This document shows positions 8,822 through 16,115 of a DNA stretch of 64,000 nt, piece after piece (the stretch's first letter is position 1; each line of letters opens with the position of its first letter). The stretch is from Opitutus sp. (GTDB lineage: Bacteria; Verrucomicrobiota; Verrucomicrobiia; Opitutales; Opitutaceae). The stretch spans positions 1,240,001-1,304,000 of the forward strand of contig JACEUQ010000001.1 in NCBI GenBank assembly GCA_024998815.1, given 5' to 3'. The position numbers were made by a program, and so were the translations under genes. The notes under the pieces are model-generated. The model was not told the DNA's origin and ran no database searches. It saw only the letters and a program-made list of their open reading frames with translations.

Positions 8822-9252
8822 ACCCCACCGCACTGCTGATATCGGTCAAACCTCGTTACGCGGATGCTATTTTCAGCGGATCAAAGACGGTAGAACTGCG
8901 TCGTGTTCGACCGCGTGTTGTTAGCGGGGATCTTGTGATGGTGTATGTCAGTTCCCCTCGATGCTCGTTGGAGGGGGCATTCGAGGTCGCCGAAGTAATC
9001 GAAGCTTCTCCCGCTCAACTCTGGAAGAAGATGTCTACTGAAACCGGCATTACGCGGGAGGAATTTGATGTGTATTTCTCCGGACGTGAGATCGGCTATG
9101 GCATCCGGATCAGGAAAGCGTGGAAACTTGTGCCGGTGTCATTGGCGCGACTTCGAGCATCAAAACTACGTCCGCCCCAAAGTTATCATTATGTACGGAG
9201 GGATCATCCGGCTTTTGCCAAGGCAGGTAAATGGACCAGGACGGTTCGATAG
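8818..9252 (+). CDS. ASCH-domain protein coupled to the GNAT-PIN gene
   Basis: The 144-aa protein opens with LLISVKPRYADAIFSGSKTVELRR, which contains the ASCH motif GxKxxExR (GSKTVELR, residues ~21-28). ASCH domains share a PUA-like fold and are thought to bind RNA or modified nucleotides. Its ATG overlaps the stop of the GNAT-PIN gene (8818-8821, ATGA), so the two products are probably made in fixed ratio and act together; ASCH could give RNA specificity or act as antitoxin. The two genes form a self-contained cassette at the edge of the phage-like element. Confidence 0.82.
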   Translation: MNPTALLISVKPRYADAIFSGSKTVELRRVRPRVVSGDLVMVYVSSPRCSLEGAFEVAEVIEASPAQLWKKMSTETGITREEFDVYFSGREIGYGIRIRKAWKLVPVSLARLRASKLRPPQSYHYVRRDHPAFAKAGKWTRTVR

Positions 9253-9256
9253 GGCT

Positions 9257-9454
9257 TCAATCGGATTTTGTGTTTACCGTATTGCGAACTCGCCATTCGC
9301 GGCGAATGCGGAGGCAGAGGTAGACCAAGGTCGCCATGCCGACCATGAGGCCGACGTAGGCGTTGAGGCGTTCGAGGGTCGTGAAGGCGAAAAAGCCTAC
9401 CGCGCCGTGGTACGGTACGGGGTCGCGGAGGATGGAAAGTGTGGCGGGGAGCAT
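9257..9454 (-). CDS. Small single-pass membrane protein (phage-like, function unknown)
   Basis: A 65-aa product has one transmembrane segment at ~32-48 (LNAYVGLMVGMATLVYLCL) followed by a basic tail RIRREWRVR, so a cytoplasmic C-terminus is likely. It lies beyond the terminator that closes the head operon and converges with the ASCH gene, whose stop is 4 bp away. Size and layout would fit a holin or other small phage membrane protein, but there is no specific evidence. Confidence 0.5.
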   Translation of the reverse strand: MLPATLSILRDPVPYHGAVGFFAFTTLERLNAYVGLMVGMATLVYLCLRIRREWRVRNTVNTKSD

Positions 9455-9461
9455 TTCGGAG

Positions 9462-9528
9462 AGAGGTCGGAGGTCAGAAGTCAGGGGGCAGGTGGCGGAA
9501 GTCTAAGGTCTAAGGTCGGAGGGCATAA
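9462..9528. repeat. Low-complexity word repeat (GGTCGGAGGTC, TAAGGTC)
   Basis: This stretch is built from variants of a short word (GAGGTCGGAGGTC, GTCTAAGGTC, TAAGGTCGGAG). Comparable word repeats of other types sit near 10490-10512, 10909-10944, 11341-11386 and 19908-19946. No gene is visible. Confidence 0.4.
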
Positions 9529-9560
9529 AATCGGGCGGCGGTCGTGGTGACCGGCCGCCC
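9525..9560 (-). terminator. Terminator closing the capsid operon
   Basis: On the minus strand a GC-rich hairpin (arms 9549-9560 and 9533-9543, one bulge) is followed by GATTTTAT. It lies about 25 bp after the major capsid stop, so transcription of the head module probably ends here, before any tail gene could follow. Confidence 0.6.
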
Positions 9561-9585
9561 GTGGTGCGCTCTTTTTGGGTGGCGG

Positions 9586-10488
9586 TTAGCTGGCGGTGAG
9601 CTTGCGGGCGCAGACGGGGCTCGTGACACGGATGTCTTCGCTCCAGTCGACCGCTAGAATATCCGAGCGGGCGGCGTCGTCGCGGTAGGTGCGGACGACG
9701 TCCACACCGCCTCGGCGCAACCGGAAGGTTTTCATGAAGCTGGGATCGTAGAGCGTGGGGCTGGCGTTGGCGTGGAAGATCACCAACTGCTGGCCGATGA
9801 TGTTTACGTTGGCTTTGGTCAGGCCGAGTTTTGCCGTGTCCCGGGCCAAGATGCCGACGCGGATGTCGATGCTGGGGTTGAGCAGCAGTGAGCTGAACTG
9901 GGCCATGCTCACACCGATCGAGGCCGCCCCGGGGAAGCGGGCGATCACTTTGGCGTTATTGCGCAGTTTGTTCCAGAGGGGCAGGCCGATCACCAGGCGG
10001 TTGGGCATGCGGCCGGTGTCGGTCGCGAGGGCTTCGATTTGTTCGTCGAGTTTGGCGATGGGGTCGTCAGTCGCCAGGGTGATGTTGGCGGCGGCAGCGA
10101 GGGCGGTCAGGGCGGCGAACACTTTGGCTTCGTGCGAGGTGACAGCGGAGGAGACGAGGGTCTGCGTCTTGGCCTCTTCGAGACGGAGCGGGTCGCCTTC
10201 GCCTGCTTCGTCGCGTTCGTGGTCGTCGATGGCGATTTCGAGGGCTTGCGGGAGACAGTTGTAAGTCGGATCGCTGGCGGCGAATTCGAGGCGTTTGGCG
10301 GGGCCACCGACTGCGCGCGAGGTGTCGACCACCTGAAAGGTGTTCTTGTCGTCGAAGTTTTTGTACTGGCCGGTGGCGGCGGGGACGACCACCTCGGGGG
10401 CGAGGAAGTTGGCGAGGGTGGCGGAGATGTCTTGGGACAGGCCGCGGGCGTAGTTGGTCAGGGTGACGTTGTATTTGGAGGAGGACAT
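9586..10488 (-). CDS. Phage major capsid protein
   Basis: The 300-aa protein has the look of an HK97-fold major capsid protein: an N-terminal arm with GQYKNFDDKNTF, a helical region rich in Ala and Glu, a segment naming a subunit contact (GRMPNRLVIGLPLWNKLRN), and a beta-rich C-terminus (FRLRRGGVDVVRTYRDD). Position is decisive: it follows portal, protease and two cement-like genes, the Mu-like head order. A terminator follows directly, making it the last gene of the operon. Alternative subfamilies cannot be separated by eye. Confidence 0.8.
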   Translation of the reverse strand: MSSSKYNVTLTNYARGLSQDISATLANFLAPEVVVPAATGQYKNFDDKNTFQVVDTSRAVGGPAKRLEFAASDPTYNCLPQALEIAIDDHERDEAGEGDPLRLEEAKTQTLVSSAVTSHEAKVFAALTALAAAANITLATDDPIAKLDEQIEALATDTGRMPNRLVIGLPLWNKLRNNAKVIARFPGAASIGVSMAQFSSLLLNPSIDIRVGILARDTAKLGLTKANVNIIGQQLVIFHANASPTLYDPSFMKTFRLRRGGVDVVRTYRDDAARSDILAVDWSEDIRVTSPVCARKLTAS

Positions 10489-10515
10489 GGGGGGAATGAG
10501 CTGGGATTATGGAGG

Positions 10516-10908
10516 TTAGACGCGGGGTGTTAGCACCGGGGTGTAGAGGGAGGCTTCGATGAGTTCACCGGAAACTCCGGCTTCGAGTGCAATCCCGACG
10601 ACCATCCGCGGGGCGTCGTTGCTGTAGCCTTCAACGCAGCCGGTGGCGGTGAGTTGCAGCTGCTCGCCAAAGCTGACCGGGCCGGTGATTTTCACCCGGA
10701 CTGTGCCAGCGAGGCCGCCGGGAATCGCCACGGTGACGCGTTCGTAGGCTTTGCCGCCGGTAAGAAGCAGGCCAAGGGGTTTTTCGAGGGCGTAATCAAC
10801 TAAGCAGACGGTGTCGGCATTACTCATTCGAACGAAACGGCCTTCTTGGCCGGTCAGATCGTCGTCGGCCATAACCGAGATAATGGCGTTGGTGCGGGTG
10901 AGGTGCAT
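10516..10908 (-). CDS. Capsid cement/decoration protein (second copy)
   Basis: This 130-aa protein resembles DUF2190-type capsid decoration proteins (short N-terminus, then a Gly/Val-rich beta fold: GRFVRMSN, KPLGLLLTGGKAYERVTVAIPGG). It is clearly a paralogue of the 131-aa gene just upstream: the blocks LTGQEGRFV/LTGYVGRFI, KPLGLLL/KPLGVLL and LAGTVRVK align in order. It sits 27 bp before the capsid gene. Confidence 0.72.
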   Translation of the reverse strand: MHLTRTNAIISVMADDDLTGQEGRFVRMSNADTVCLVDYALEKPLGLLLTGGKAYERVTVAIPGGLAGTVRVKITGPVSFGEQLQLTATGCVEGYSNDAPRMVVGIALEAGVSGELIEASLYTPVLTPRV

Positions 10909-10944
10909 GGGGATGAGCTGGGGGCTATGAGCTTGGAGCCGGGC

Positions 10945-11340
10945 TTAGACGAGGGATTGGGGCGCGATGAGGATGGCTTCGACGAGTTCGTCGGTGACTC
11001 CGGTTTCGAGGGCTTGTGCAACGAGGGTGCGGGCGCCGGTGCCAGCGTCGGTTTGAACGCGGCCGTCGGCGGTGGTTTGCAGGTAGGCACCGATGGTCGA
11101 AACGGTGGCGGCGAGTTTCACGCGGACGGTGCCAGCGAGGCCGCCGGCGCCAAGGGCGACGGAGACGCGTTCGGCGGCTTTGCCGTCACAAAGGAGGACG
11201 CCGAGGGGTTTGACGGTGGCCGAGCTGAGGAGCGCGGCTTTGCCTTCACTGAGGACAATGAATCGGCCGACGTAGCCGGTGAGATCGGCGTTGGCGTCGA
11301 AGGAGAGAATGGCGTTGGGACGGGCGAGAGAGGTTTTCAC
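10945..11340 (-). CDS. Capsid cement/decoration protein (first copy)
   Basis: This 131-aa protein is the tandem paralogue of 10516-10908, sharing the aligned blocks described there, with LGAGGLAGTVRVKLA in its middle. Two related cement proteins may occupy different positions on the capsid shell or reflect a recent duplication. A run of variant GAGCTGGG/CTTGGAGC words separates the two copies (10909-10944). Confidence 0.72.
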   Translation of the reverse strand: MKTSLARPNAILSFDANADLTGYVGRFIVLSEGKAALLSSATVKPLGVLLCDGKAAERVSVALGAGGLAGTVRVKLAATVSTIGAYLQTTADGRVQTDAGTGARTLVAQALETGVTDELVEAILIAPQSLV

Positions 11341-11386
11341 GGGAAGTAGCGAGTAGCGGGTAGTGAGTAGCGAGTAGTCGGAGGGG
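11341..11386. repeat. Word repeat (GTAGCGAGTAGCGGGTAG type)
   Basis: Variants of GAGTAGCGAGTAG are tandemly repeated here. The block AGCGAGTAGTCGGAG recurs at 19908-19946 in the same element. Confidence 0.55.
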
Positions 11387-11392
11387 GGCCGA

Positions 11393-12403
11393 TTAGCGGA
11401 ACAGCTCGGGGGATTCGGCCTTCGCCTTGGCGTAGATGGTCTGGAAATCGGCGCTGGGGTGGGCGGCGCGGATGGCGGCGAACTTTTGTTCTTGGCGGGT
11501 GATCAGGCTGGCCGGGGTGGCGGTGTCGTCTTGGCCGGTGGTCAGTCGGGCGAGCACCGGATTGATCGTCAGGGATTCGAGCGCTTTTACGGCTTTGGCC
11601 TCGTCGCGCAGGAGCGCATCAACCCAGAAACCGCGGGTGTCGGTGTCCTTGGCAGGCAGGCGACCGGCGTGCACCGCGGCATCGACGTGGGCCTCGGCGC
11701 GGTGGCGGGCCTGCGTCGCCATGAGTAATTGTAGGCCGGCGAGTTCGCTTTTGAGCGCGGTGGCGTGGCGGGTCACTTGGGCAACGAGGTCGGCTTCGTC
11801 GGTGGCGGAGGCTTCAACCAAGGAGAGTGACCGGAGGGTGGAGATGAGGTTTTGCATGGGCATCGACTCAGCCACCGTGTCAACCGGTGCGGCGGCGAAC
11901 AGGGGCGCGATGCGCTTAAACGCGGCGCGATTGACCAAGCCGCCCATGTTGATTTCCGAACCCGTCACCTGGCCGGCGGCGTCGAGGTGGAACGTTGGCG
12001 AAAACCGGCGAAAGGTGCGGCCTTCGACCGACTTTTTACCGGCGTCGGACCAGTCGAGGCGTGCACGGACGCCGCCAGTCTGCGGTTCGTCACCGGCCCA
12101 ATAAAATTCAGTCGGCCAGGCGGAGGCTTCGCGGTCCTCGTGGTTGAAATCGAAAAAGGGCCGGTCTTCGCGTCCCTCGGCGGCGGCGGTCATTTTTGCG
12201 GCGAGAAAGGTTTGTAGGACGGCGGCGGTGGCGGCGTTCACCGCGACTTCGACCGAGACGGGTTTGCCGCCTTGGGAAGCCCGGATGCGGTGGCGGCCGG
12301 GCGGCATGTATTGGATTTCAGCGGGGAGTGCGGCGCCTTCGGTCAGGGCGTTGGCGAAGGCGGCGTGGAGCGGTGCGTTTTTGTTGTTGGTGGCGAGGTC
12401 CAT
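11393..12403 (-). CDS. Prohead protease, Mu gpI-like
   Basis: The 336-aa protein carries the features of Mu-like (gpI) prohead proteases: PAEIQYMPPGRHRI near residue 30, FFDFNHEDREASAW near 90-105 with the conserved Phe-Asn-His, EFYWAGDEPQTGGVRARLDWSD, then RRFSPTF and EINMGGLVNRAAF. The C-terminal third is helical and charged and may serve as an internal scaffold released by self-cleavage. It lies between portal and cement genes, as in Mu-type head modules. A GTTGACAC box lies 12 nt before the ATG. Confidence 0.8.
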   Translation of the reverse strand: MDLATNNKNAPLHAAFANALTEGAALPAEIQYMPPGRHRIRASQGGKPVSVEVAVNAATAAVLQTFLAAKMTAAAEGREDRPFFDFNHEDREASAWPTEFYWAGDEPQTGGVRARLDWSDAGKKSVEGRTFRRFSPTFHLDAAGQVTGSEINMGGLVNRAAFKRIAPLFAAAPVDTVAESMPMQNLISTLRSLSLVEASATDEADLVAQVTRHATALKSELAGLQLLMATQARHRAEAHVDAAVHAGRLPAKDTDTRGFWVDALLRDEAKAVKALESLTINPVLARLTTGQDDTATPASLITRQEQKFAAIRAAHPSADFQTIYAKAKAESPELFR

Positions 12404-12415
12404 GCCATCTCCACG

Positions 12416-12423
12416 GTGTCAAC
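12416..12423 (-). promoter_or_regulatory. GTTGACAC box upstream of the protease gene
   Basis: The minus strand reads GTTGACAC 12 nt before the ATG at 12403; one member of the motif set described in the findings. Confidence 0.4.
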
Positions 12424-12432
12424 GGTGGGCGC

Positions 12433-14040
12433 TCACTTGGGCGGCTGGTAGGCGGCTTTGGGGACGCGGATCAGGGAGCTGCGGCAGTTGTAGTGGGCGG
12501 GCGGCGGGGAAAACCAGCCGTCACCCCAGCGGTGACCGTGGCGACCGAGACACACCTCGGTGGTGCGGCCGTCGAGGATCGCATCCCAAACCAGATAATC
12601 ACCGGCGGCTTCGGCCTGGGCGAGTTCTTGGGGGAAGGCCGCCTCGGCAGCGGCTTGGCGACCGGCGAGGGATGCGGCGGACTCGCTGGTGGCATCGATG
12701 GGCGCACCACATCCGCAACCGCAGGCCTTGGTGGTGTTGGGCGCAGAGGCCGCTGGCACTGATGGGGCGGTGGGTTTGGCCGGTTGAAACAGGGCTTCGC
12801 TTGGGGCGGGCGACGGGACTTTGTGGCGTTCGTAAAGGTATTGCAGGGAGACGGGCAGGCCCATGTCCACAAACAGGGTTTTGTCGCGAGTGGCCATTTC
12901 CTGCTCACGCTCGGGGCGGGTGATTTCGACTTCGACGAAGGGGACTTCGTCGGCAGTGCCCCAGTTTTGGGCGATCAGTTGAGGGATGAGTTGGTCGTTG
13001 AGGATCGCGACGATGTATTCGGCGTAGGTTTCGAAGAGATCCAACTCCACTTCTCGGTGAACTTCCGTGGCGGCACGGCTACCTTCGCCGTTGTGTTCAA
13101 CGGAGAGGTTTTGCCCCAGCAGCATGATGTCGCAGGCGCGGTCTGCGATTCCCATGAGGCGTTCGCTCGGGTCGTTGGGACCGGATACGCCCGGGGTGGT
13201 GCCCTGCATGATTTGCAAGTTGGTGCCTTGGGGGAACGCACCCCAGGAGGCCGTGCCCATGTTGCGCAGGGCGGAGGTGATGGCGTCGATTTCCACCTGG
13301 GTGGCGGTCGCGGGATAGTTGGCCCAGCGCAGCGGCGTCCCGAAGAGTTCGGCTTTTTGGACGAGCCACTCCCAGCCGAGCATGTGACCGAGCCAGAGCG
13401 GAGCCAGTGCACGGAGTTGGGCGGCTTCACCTAGGGCACCGGATTTGGACTGAAAGATGCCGGTGAGGAATTTGCCGGGGTGTTTGGCGAAGGGGGTTAG
13501 CTGGGAGCTTGAAGCTGAGCGCTTGGCGCCAGACGGACGGAGCGCGAGGGTGCCGTCGGTGTCGATGCCGAGGTAACGGGTCGGGACGCGACGAAAGCCG
13601 ACCGGCACCACGTAACCGGTGGTGTCGTTGGCCCAGTCGATTTCGACCACGGAGAGGCCGCGGGCAACGGCGTCCATCAGTTCGTACACGGCGGAACCGA
13701 GCGGGGCGCGAGTGGTGTCCACGTAACCGCGTTGGAGGTGCAAAGCCGATTCAACGAAGGCGGCCTTTTCTTGGGCCGTGGCGGAGGGTTTGCCGTTCTT
13801 TGGGGTGTAGGGCTGGACGTTGAGGGGCAGCTTGCGGATGGCGTTTTTGATCTTCTGGAGGTTGGCACGCAGGCGCGGCCAGGTGTCTTCCATCAGGTTG
13901 AACAAGTCGCTTTGGGCGGCGAGGTCGCCACGGGCACCGGCGTCGAGGAGTTCACCAATGGCGTCGGGGGAGAGGCTGCGGCCGAAGAGTTGGGGCTCAA
14001 AGTCGCGAGCGGTGGGGCGGATGATGGGTGATGGGGACAT
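12433..14040 (-). CDS. Portal protein (DUF935, Mu gp29-like) with a gpF-like C-terminal motif
   Basis: The 535-aa protein begins with PIIRPTARDFEPQLFG and continues with RGLSVVEIDWAND, RVPTRYLGIDTDG and WEWLVQKAELFGTPLRWANY, blocks typical of DUF935 portals. The final ~70 residues contain TTEVCLGRHGHRWGDG and PPPAHYNCRSSLIRV, which match the zinc-like end motif of Mu gpF-type minor head proteins, normally a separate gene. This suggests a portal-minor head fusion. In the middle, SASSSQL is encoded by a GAGCTGGGAGCTT-type word repeat that has been taken into the reading frame (about 13497-13530). It starts about 130 bp after the terminase stop. Confidence 0.82.
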   Translation of the reverse strand: MSPSPIIRPTARDFEPQLFGRSLSPDAIGELLDAGARGDLAAQSDLFNLMEDTWPRLRANLQKIKNAIRKLPLNVQPYTPKNGKPSATAQEKAAFVESALHLQRGYVDTTRAPLGSAVYELMDAVARGLSVVEIDWANDTTGYVVPVGFRRVPTRYLGIDTDGTLALRPSGAKRSASSSQLTPFAKHPGKFLTGIFQSKSGALGEAAQLRALAPLWLGHMLGWEWLVQKAELFGTPLRWANYPATATQVEIDAITSALRNMGTASWGAFPQGTNLQIMQGTTPGVSGPNDPSERLMGIADRACDIMLLGQNLSVEHNGEGSRAATEVHREVELDLFETYAEYIVAILNDQLIPQLIAQNWGTADEVPFVEVEITRPEREQEMATRDKTLFVDMGLPVSLQYLYERHKVPSPAPSEALFQPAKPTAPSVPAASAPNTTKACGCGCGAPIDATSESAASLAGRQAAAEAAFPQELAQAEAAGDYLVWDAILDGRTTEVCLGRHGHRWGDGWFSPPPAHYNCRSSLIRVPKAAYQPPK

Positions 14041-14169
14041 GGGAGATTCGGATTTAGGAGGGTGTCACAGAGCCGAGCCGGAGCGCCGACACAGAGCGGC
14101 ACAGAGTAAGGCATCGGCAACGGAGGTGGATTTGGGTTTCGGATTTAGAGGCTGAGAGAGATCGGAGCG

Positions 14170-15570
14170 TTACCGCGTCCACGCGCAGCGGTAGCGGGTG
14201 AGTGCGGGGCGGTGGCGGGCGTTGAGGCCGGTGGGCACGCGTTCGGCGGCGAAGGCGCCCGTGCCAGCGGAGGGGTTGCGTTGTGCTGCGTGGATCGCGA
14301 GGGCCAGCGCGGTGGATCGGTCGGCGTGGCCGTCAGCGGTGCGGGCGGCGGCGTAGCGGATCGTGCCACCGGGGCTGACGATGCGTTGCATGCTGCCGAG
14401 GTCGTCGCGGATCACCGCTGCAGCCGGTAGCCCCACGGTGCGGGCTTGCAGCGCCTTTTTTAAGCGTTCGAACAGCTCACGCTTGCGGTCGCCGGTGAAG
14501 GTCACGCCTTCAAAGCGGGTTTCATCGAGTGCTGCGGCGAGGTGTTCGCTCACGGGTCCACCGATTCCGGTCGCATCAATCGCGGTGAACGCTGCCGCCA
14601 TTACCCGAGGCAGGAGGATTTCTTCCTGTTGGGGAAATGGCACGCGGTCCAAGACGAGGACTTCGCGGGTGATGAGTTGGCCGCCGTGCAACCGTTCGAG
14701 GGTCCAAGCTACGGTCAGGTCCCGTTTTCGACCGACGTCGATGCCGATAAACAAGGCCGGTCGCGGCCGGAGGGTTCGACAATAGAGGTCCGTAAGCGGA
14801 TCGAGTGTAGCTTCCTCACATTCACAGCCTCTGACGAGTTCGGCTGGGAAAACCTGCGACGAGTGCTCCATAAACTGGCACTCGAACTCCTGCGCCCAGC
14901 CGTCTGGATCGGCCAAATTGGCCCGCAGTTCGTCCACGTTGAGCGCGAGTCCCTGCGCCACCGCGTCGTAAACACTGGTCTTGTGGCGAGAAAAGGCCGG
15001 TGCGTGCTCCCAGAGGTCGAAATACTTGTTATTCCGCCCCGCTGGTGTGGAGATGACTCGCAGTTTCAACGCACCACGCAGCGGGTTGGAGATGATCGGG
15101 TAAACGGCGCGCCAGATTTCCTCGGGGTTTTCGTGGAAGGCGAATTCGTCCAGCACCAGGTTGGCGGAGTAACCGCGCGCCGTGGACGGATTGGCAGGGA
15201 GTGCCAGCACTCGCGCCCCGTTGGGAAACCGTAGCTGTGATTTCTGGATCTCAGGGCGGTATTCTTGGCCAGTCGAGTAGCTGACTGCGTCGCAGAAAAT
15301 CCCAGCGGCGCGATTCACCTTGTCCATGAACTCCAGCGCCTGCCGCTCACCGGCGCTCAGGATGATCCAGTCGCCACCCGTCTCGATGGCGTCGGCTACC
15401 ACCTCAAACGAGGCAGCGAGCGAGCCGCCAATCTGTCGCGACTTGAGCCAGATTTTGAAGCGGGCTTTGTCCTGCACCCAGGCGCGTTGATAGGGCAAAA
15501 GGAGATCAAGCGGCGTGACCGCGAGGCGGCGGTCGGGCTTGTAGGTCTTTTTAGGGGCGGCGCGGCTCAT
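14170..15570 (-). CDS. Terminase large subunit (Mu gp28-like)
   Basis: The 466-aa protein has both terminase modules. ATPase: the deviant Walker A KSRQIGGS at 43-50 and Walker B LVLDEF at 138-143, with the coupling motif VISTPAG near 172. RNase H-like nuclease: Asp278 in FIGIDVGRKRD and Asp332 in AIDATGIG. It packages DNA into preformed heads. Its ATG overlaps the stop of the small subunit (15567-15570), and the portal follows, the usual packaging order. Confidence 0.88.
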   Translation of the reverse strand: MSRAAPKKTYKPDRRLAVTPLDLLLPYQRAWVQDKARFKIWLKSRQIGGSLAASFEVVADAIETGGDWIILSAGERQALEFMDKVNRAAGIFCDAVSYSTGQEYRPEIQKSQLRFPNGARVLALPANPSTARGYSANLVLDEFAFHENPEEIWRAVYPIISNPLRGALKLRVISTPAGRNNKYFDLWEHAPAFSRHKTSVYDAVAQGLALNVDELRANLADPDGWAQEFECQFMEHSSQVFPAELVRGCECEEATLDPLTDLYCRTLRPRPALFIGIDVGRKRDLTVAWTLERLHGGQLITREVLVLDRVPFPQQEEILLPRVMAAAFTAIDATGIGGPVSEHLAAALDETRFEGVTFTGDRKRELFERLKKALQARTVGLPAAAVIRDDLGSMQRIVSPGGTIRYAAARTADGHADRSTALALAIHAAQRNPSAGTGAFAAERVPTGLNARHRPALTRYRCAWTR

Positions 15571-16094
15571 GGCGTGGGCGCCGTCGCAGCTGGCAACGCG
15601 GGGGCCTCAGTCGCACCGAGGCGTGAGCGCCATTCACGCATGATGGCCTTTTCGCGGTCGGGCGTGATGTTGACCTGCGTCGCCACCAACGTCGTTGGTT
15701 GGTCGCGGTACACGTCGGGCTTATGGGCCTTCAAAAAGAAGATTAAGCAGGCGTCCGAGTAGCGTCGGCGCTCACCGCACTGCTGGCCTTTGGCGTCGAA
15801 TACGGGTTCGCTCCACCCGTCGATACCGCGCCGTTTCAGCTCAAGCTCGGCTTCCTCGATGCGGGAGGCGTTGCGCACGCGGTCGCGCTCGAGCTGGGCC
15901 GATTGGAGCACGGGCACGAGGTCGGGCTGGCGCTGCAAGTGGCGGTAAAACGTGGACTGGTCGATGCCCGCTTTCTTGATGGCGTTGAGCGACGGGGCAC
16001 CGTCACGGATGTCCTGCACGACGCGGTCGAAGAGCGCTTGGCTGAACTTGGGCGAGCGACCGAGCTTGGCGGCTTTGGGTACGGCGATGGGCAT
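15567..16094 (-). CDS. Terminase small subunit-like DNA-binding protein
   Basis: I start at the ATG at 16094 (175 aa) because the longer frame to 16364 is composed of GC-driven Arg/Pro sequence. Residues ~15-55 look like a helix-turn-helix (FSQALFDRVVQDIRDGAPSL followed by KKAGIDQSTFYRHLQRQ), typical of small terminase subunits that recognise the packaging site; then come a charged helical stretch and RRYSDACLIFFLKAHKPDVYRD, common in this family. It overlaps the large subunit by 4 bp. The gene-free DNA on its 5' side is where a packaging site would be expected. Confidence 0.78.
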   Translation of the reverse strand: MPIAVPKAAKLGRSPKFSQALFDRVVQDIRDGAPSLNAIKKAGIDQSTFYRHLQRQPDLVPVLQSAQLERDRVRNASRIEEAELELKRRGIDGWSEPVFDAKGQQCGERRRYSDACLIFFLKAHKPDVYRDQPTTLVATQVNITPDREKAIMREWRSRLGATEAPALPAATAPTP

Positions 16095-16107
16095 TGTGAT
16101 GGGCGAC

Positions 16108-16115
16108 GTGTCAAC
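16108..16115 (-). promoter_or_regulatory. GTTGACAC box upstream of the small terminase gene
   Basis: The minus strand reads GTTGACAC 13 nt before the ATG at 16094; one member of the motif set described in the findings. Confidence 0.4.

Noticed and set aside
9257-9454. Calling the 65-aa membrane protein a holin
   Set aside because: One membrane segment and a basic tail are not enough, and no endolysin gene is nearby.
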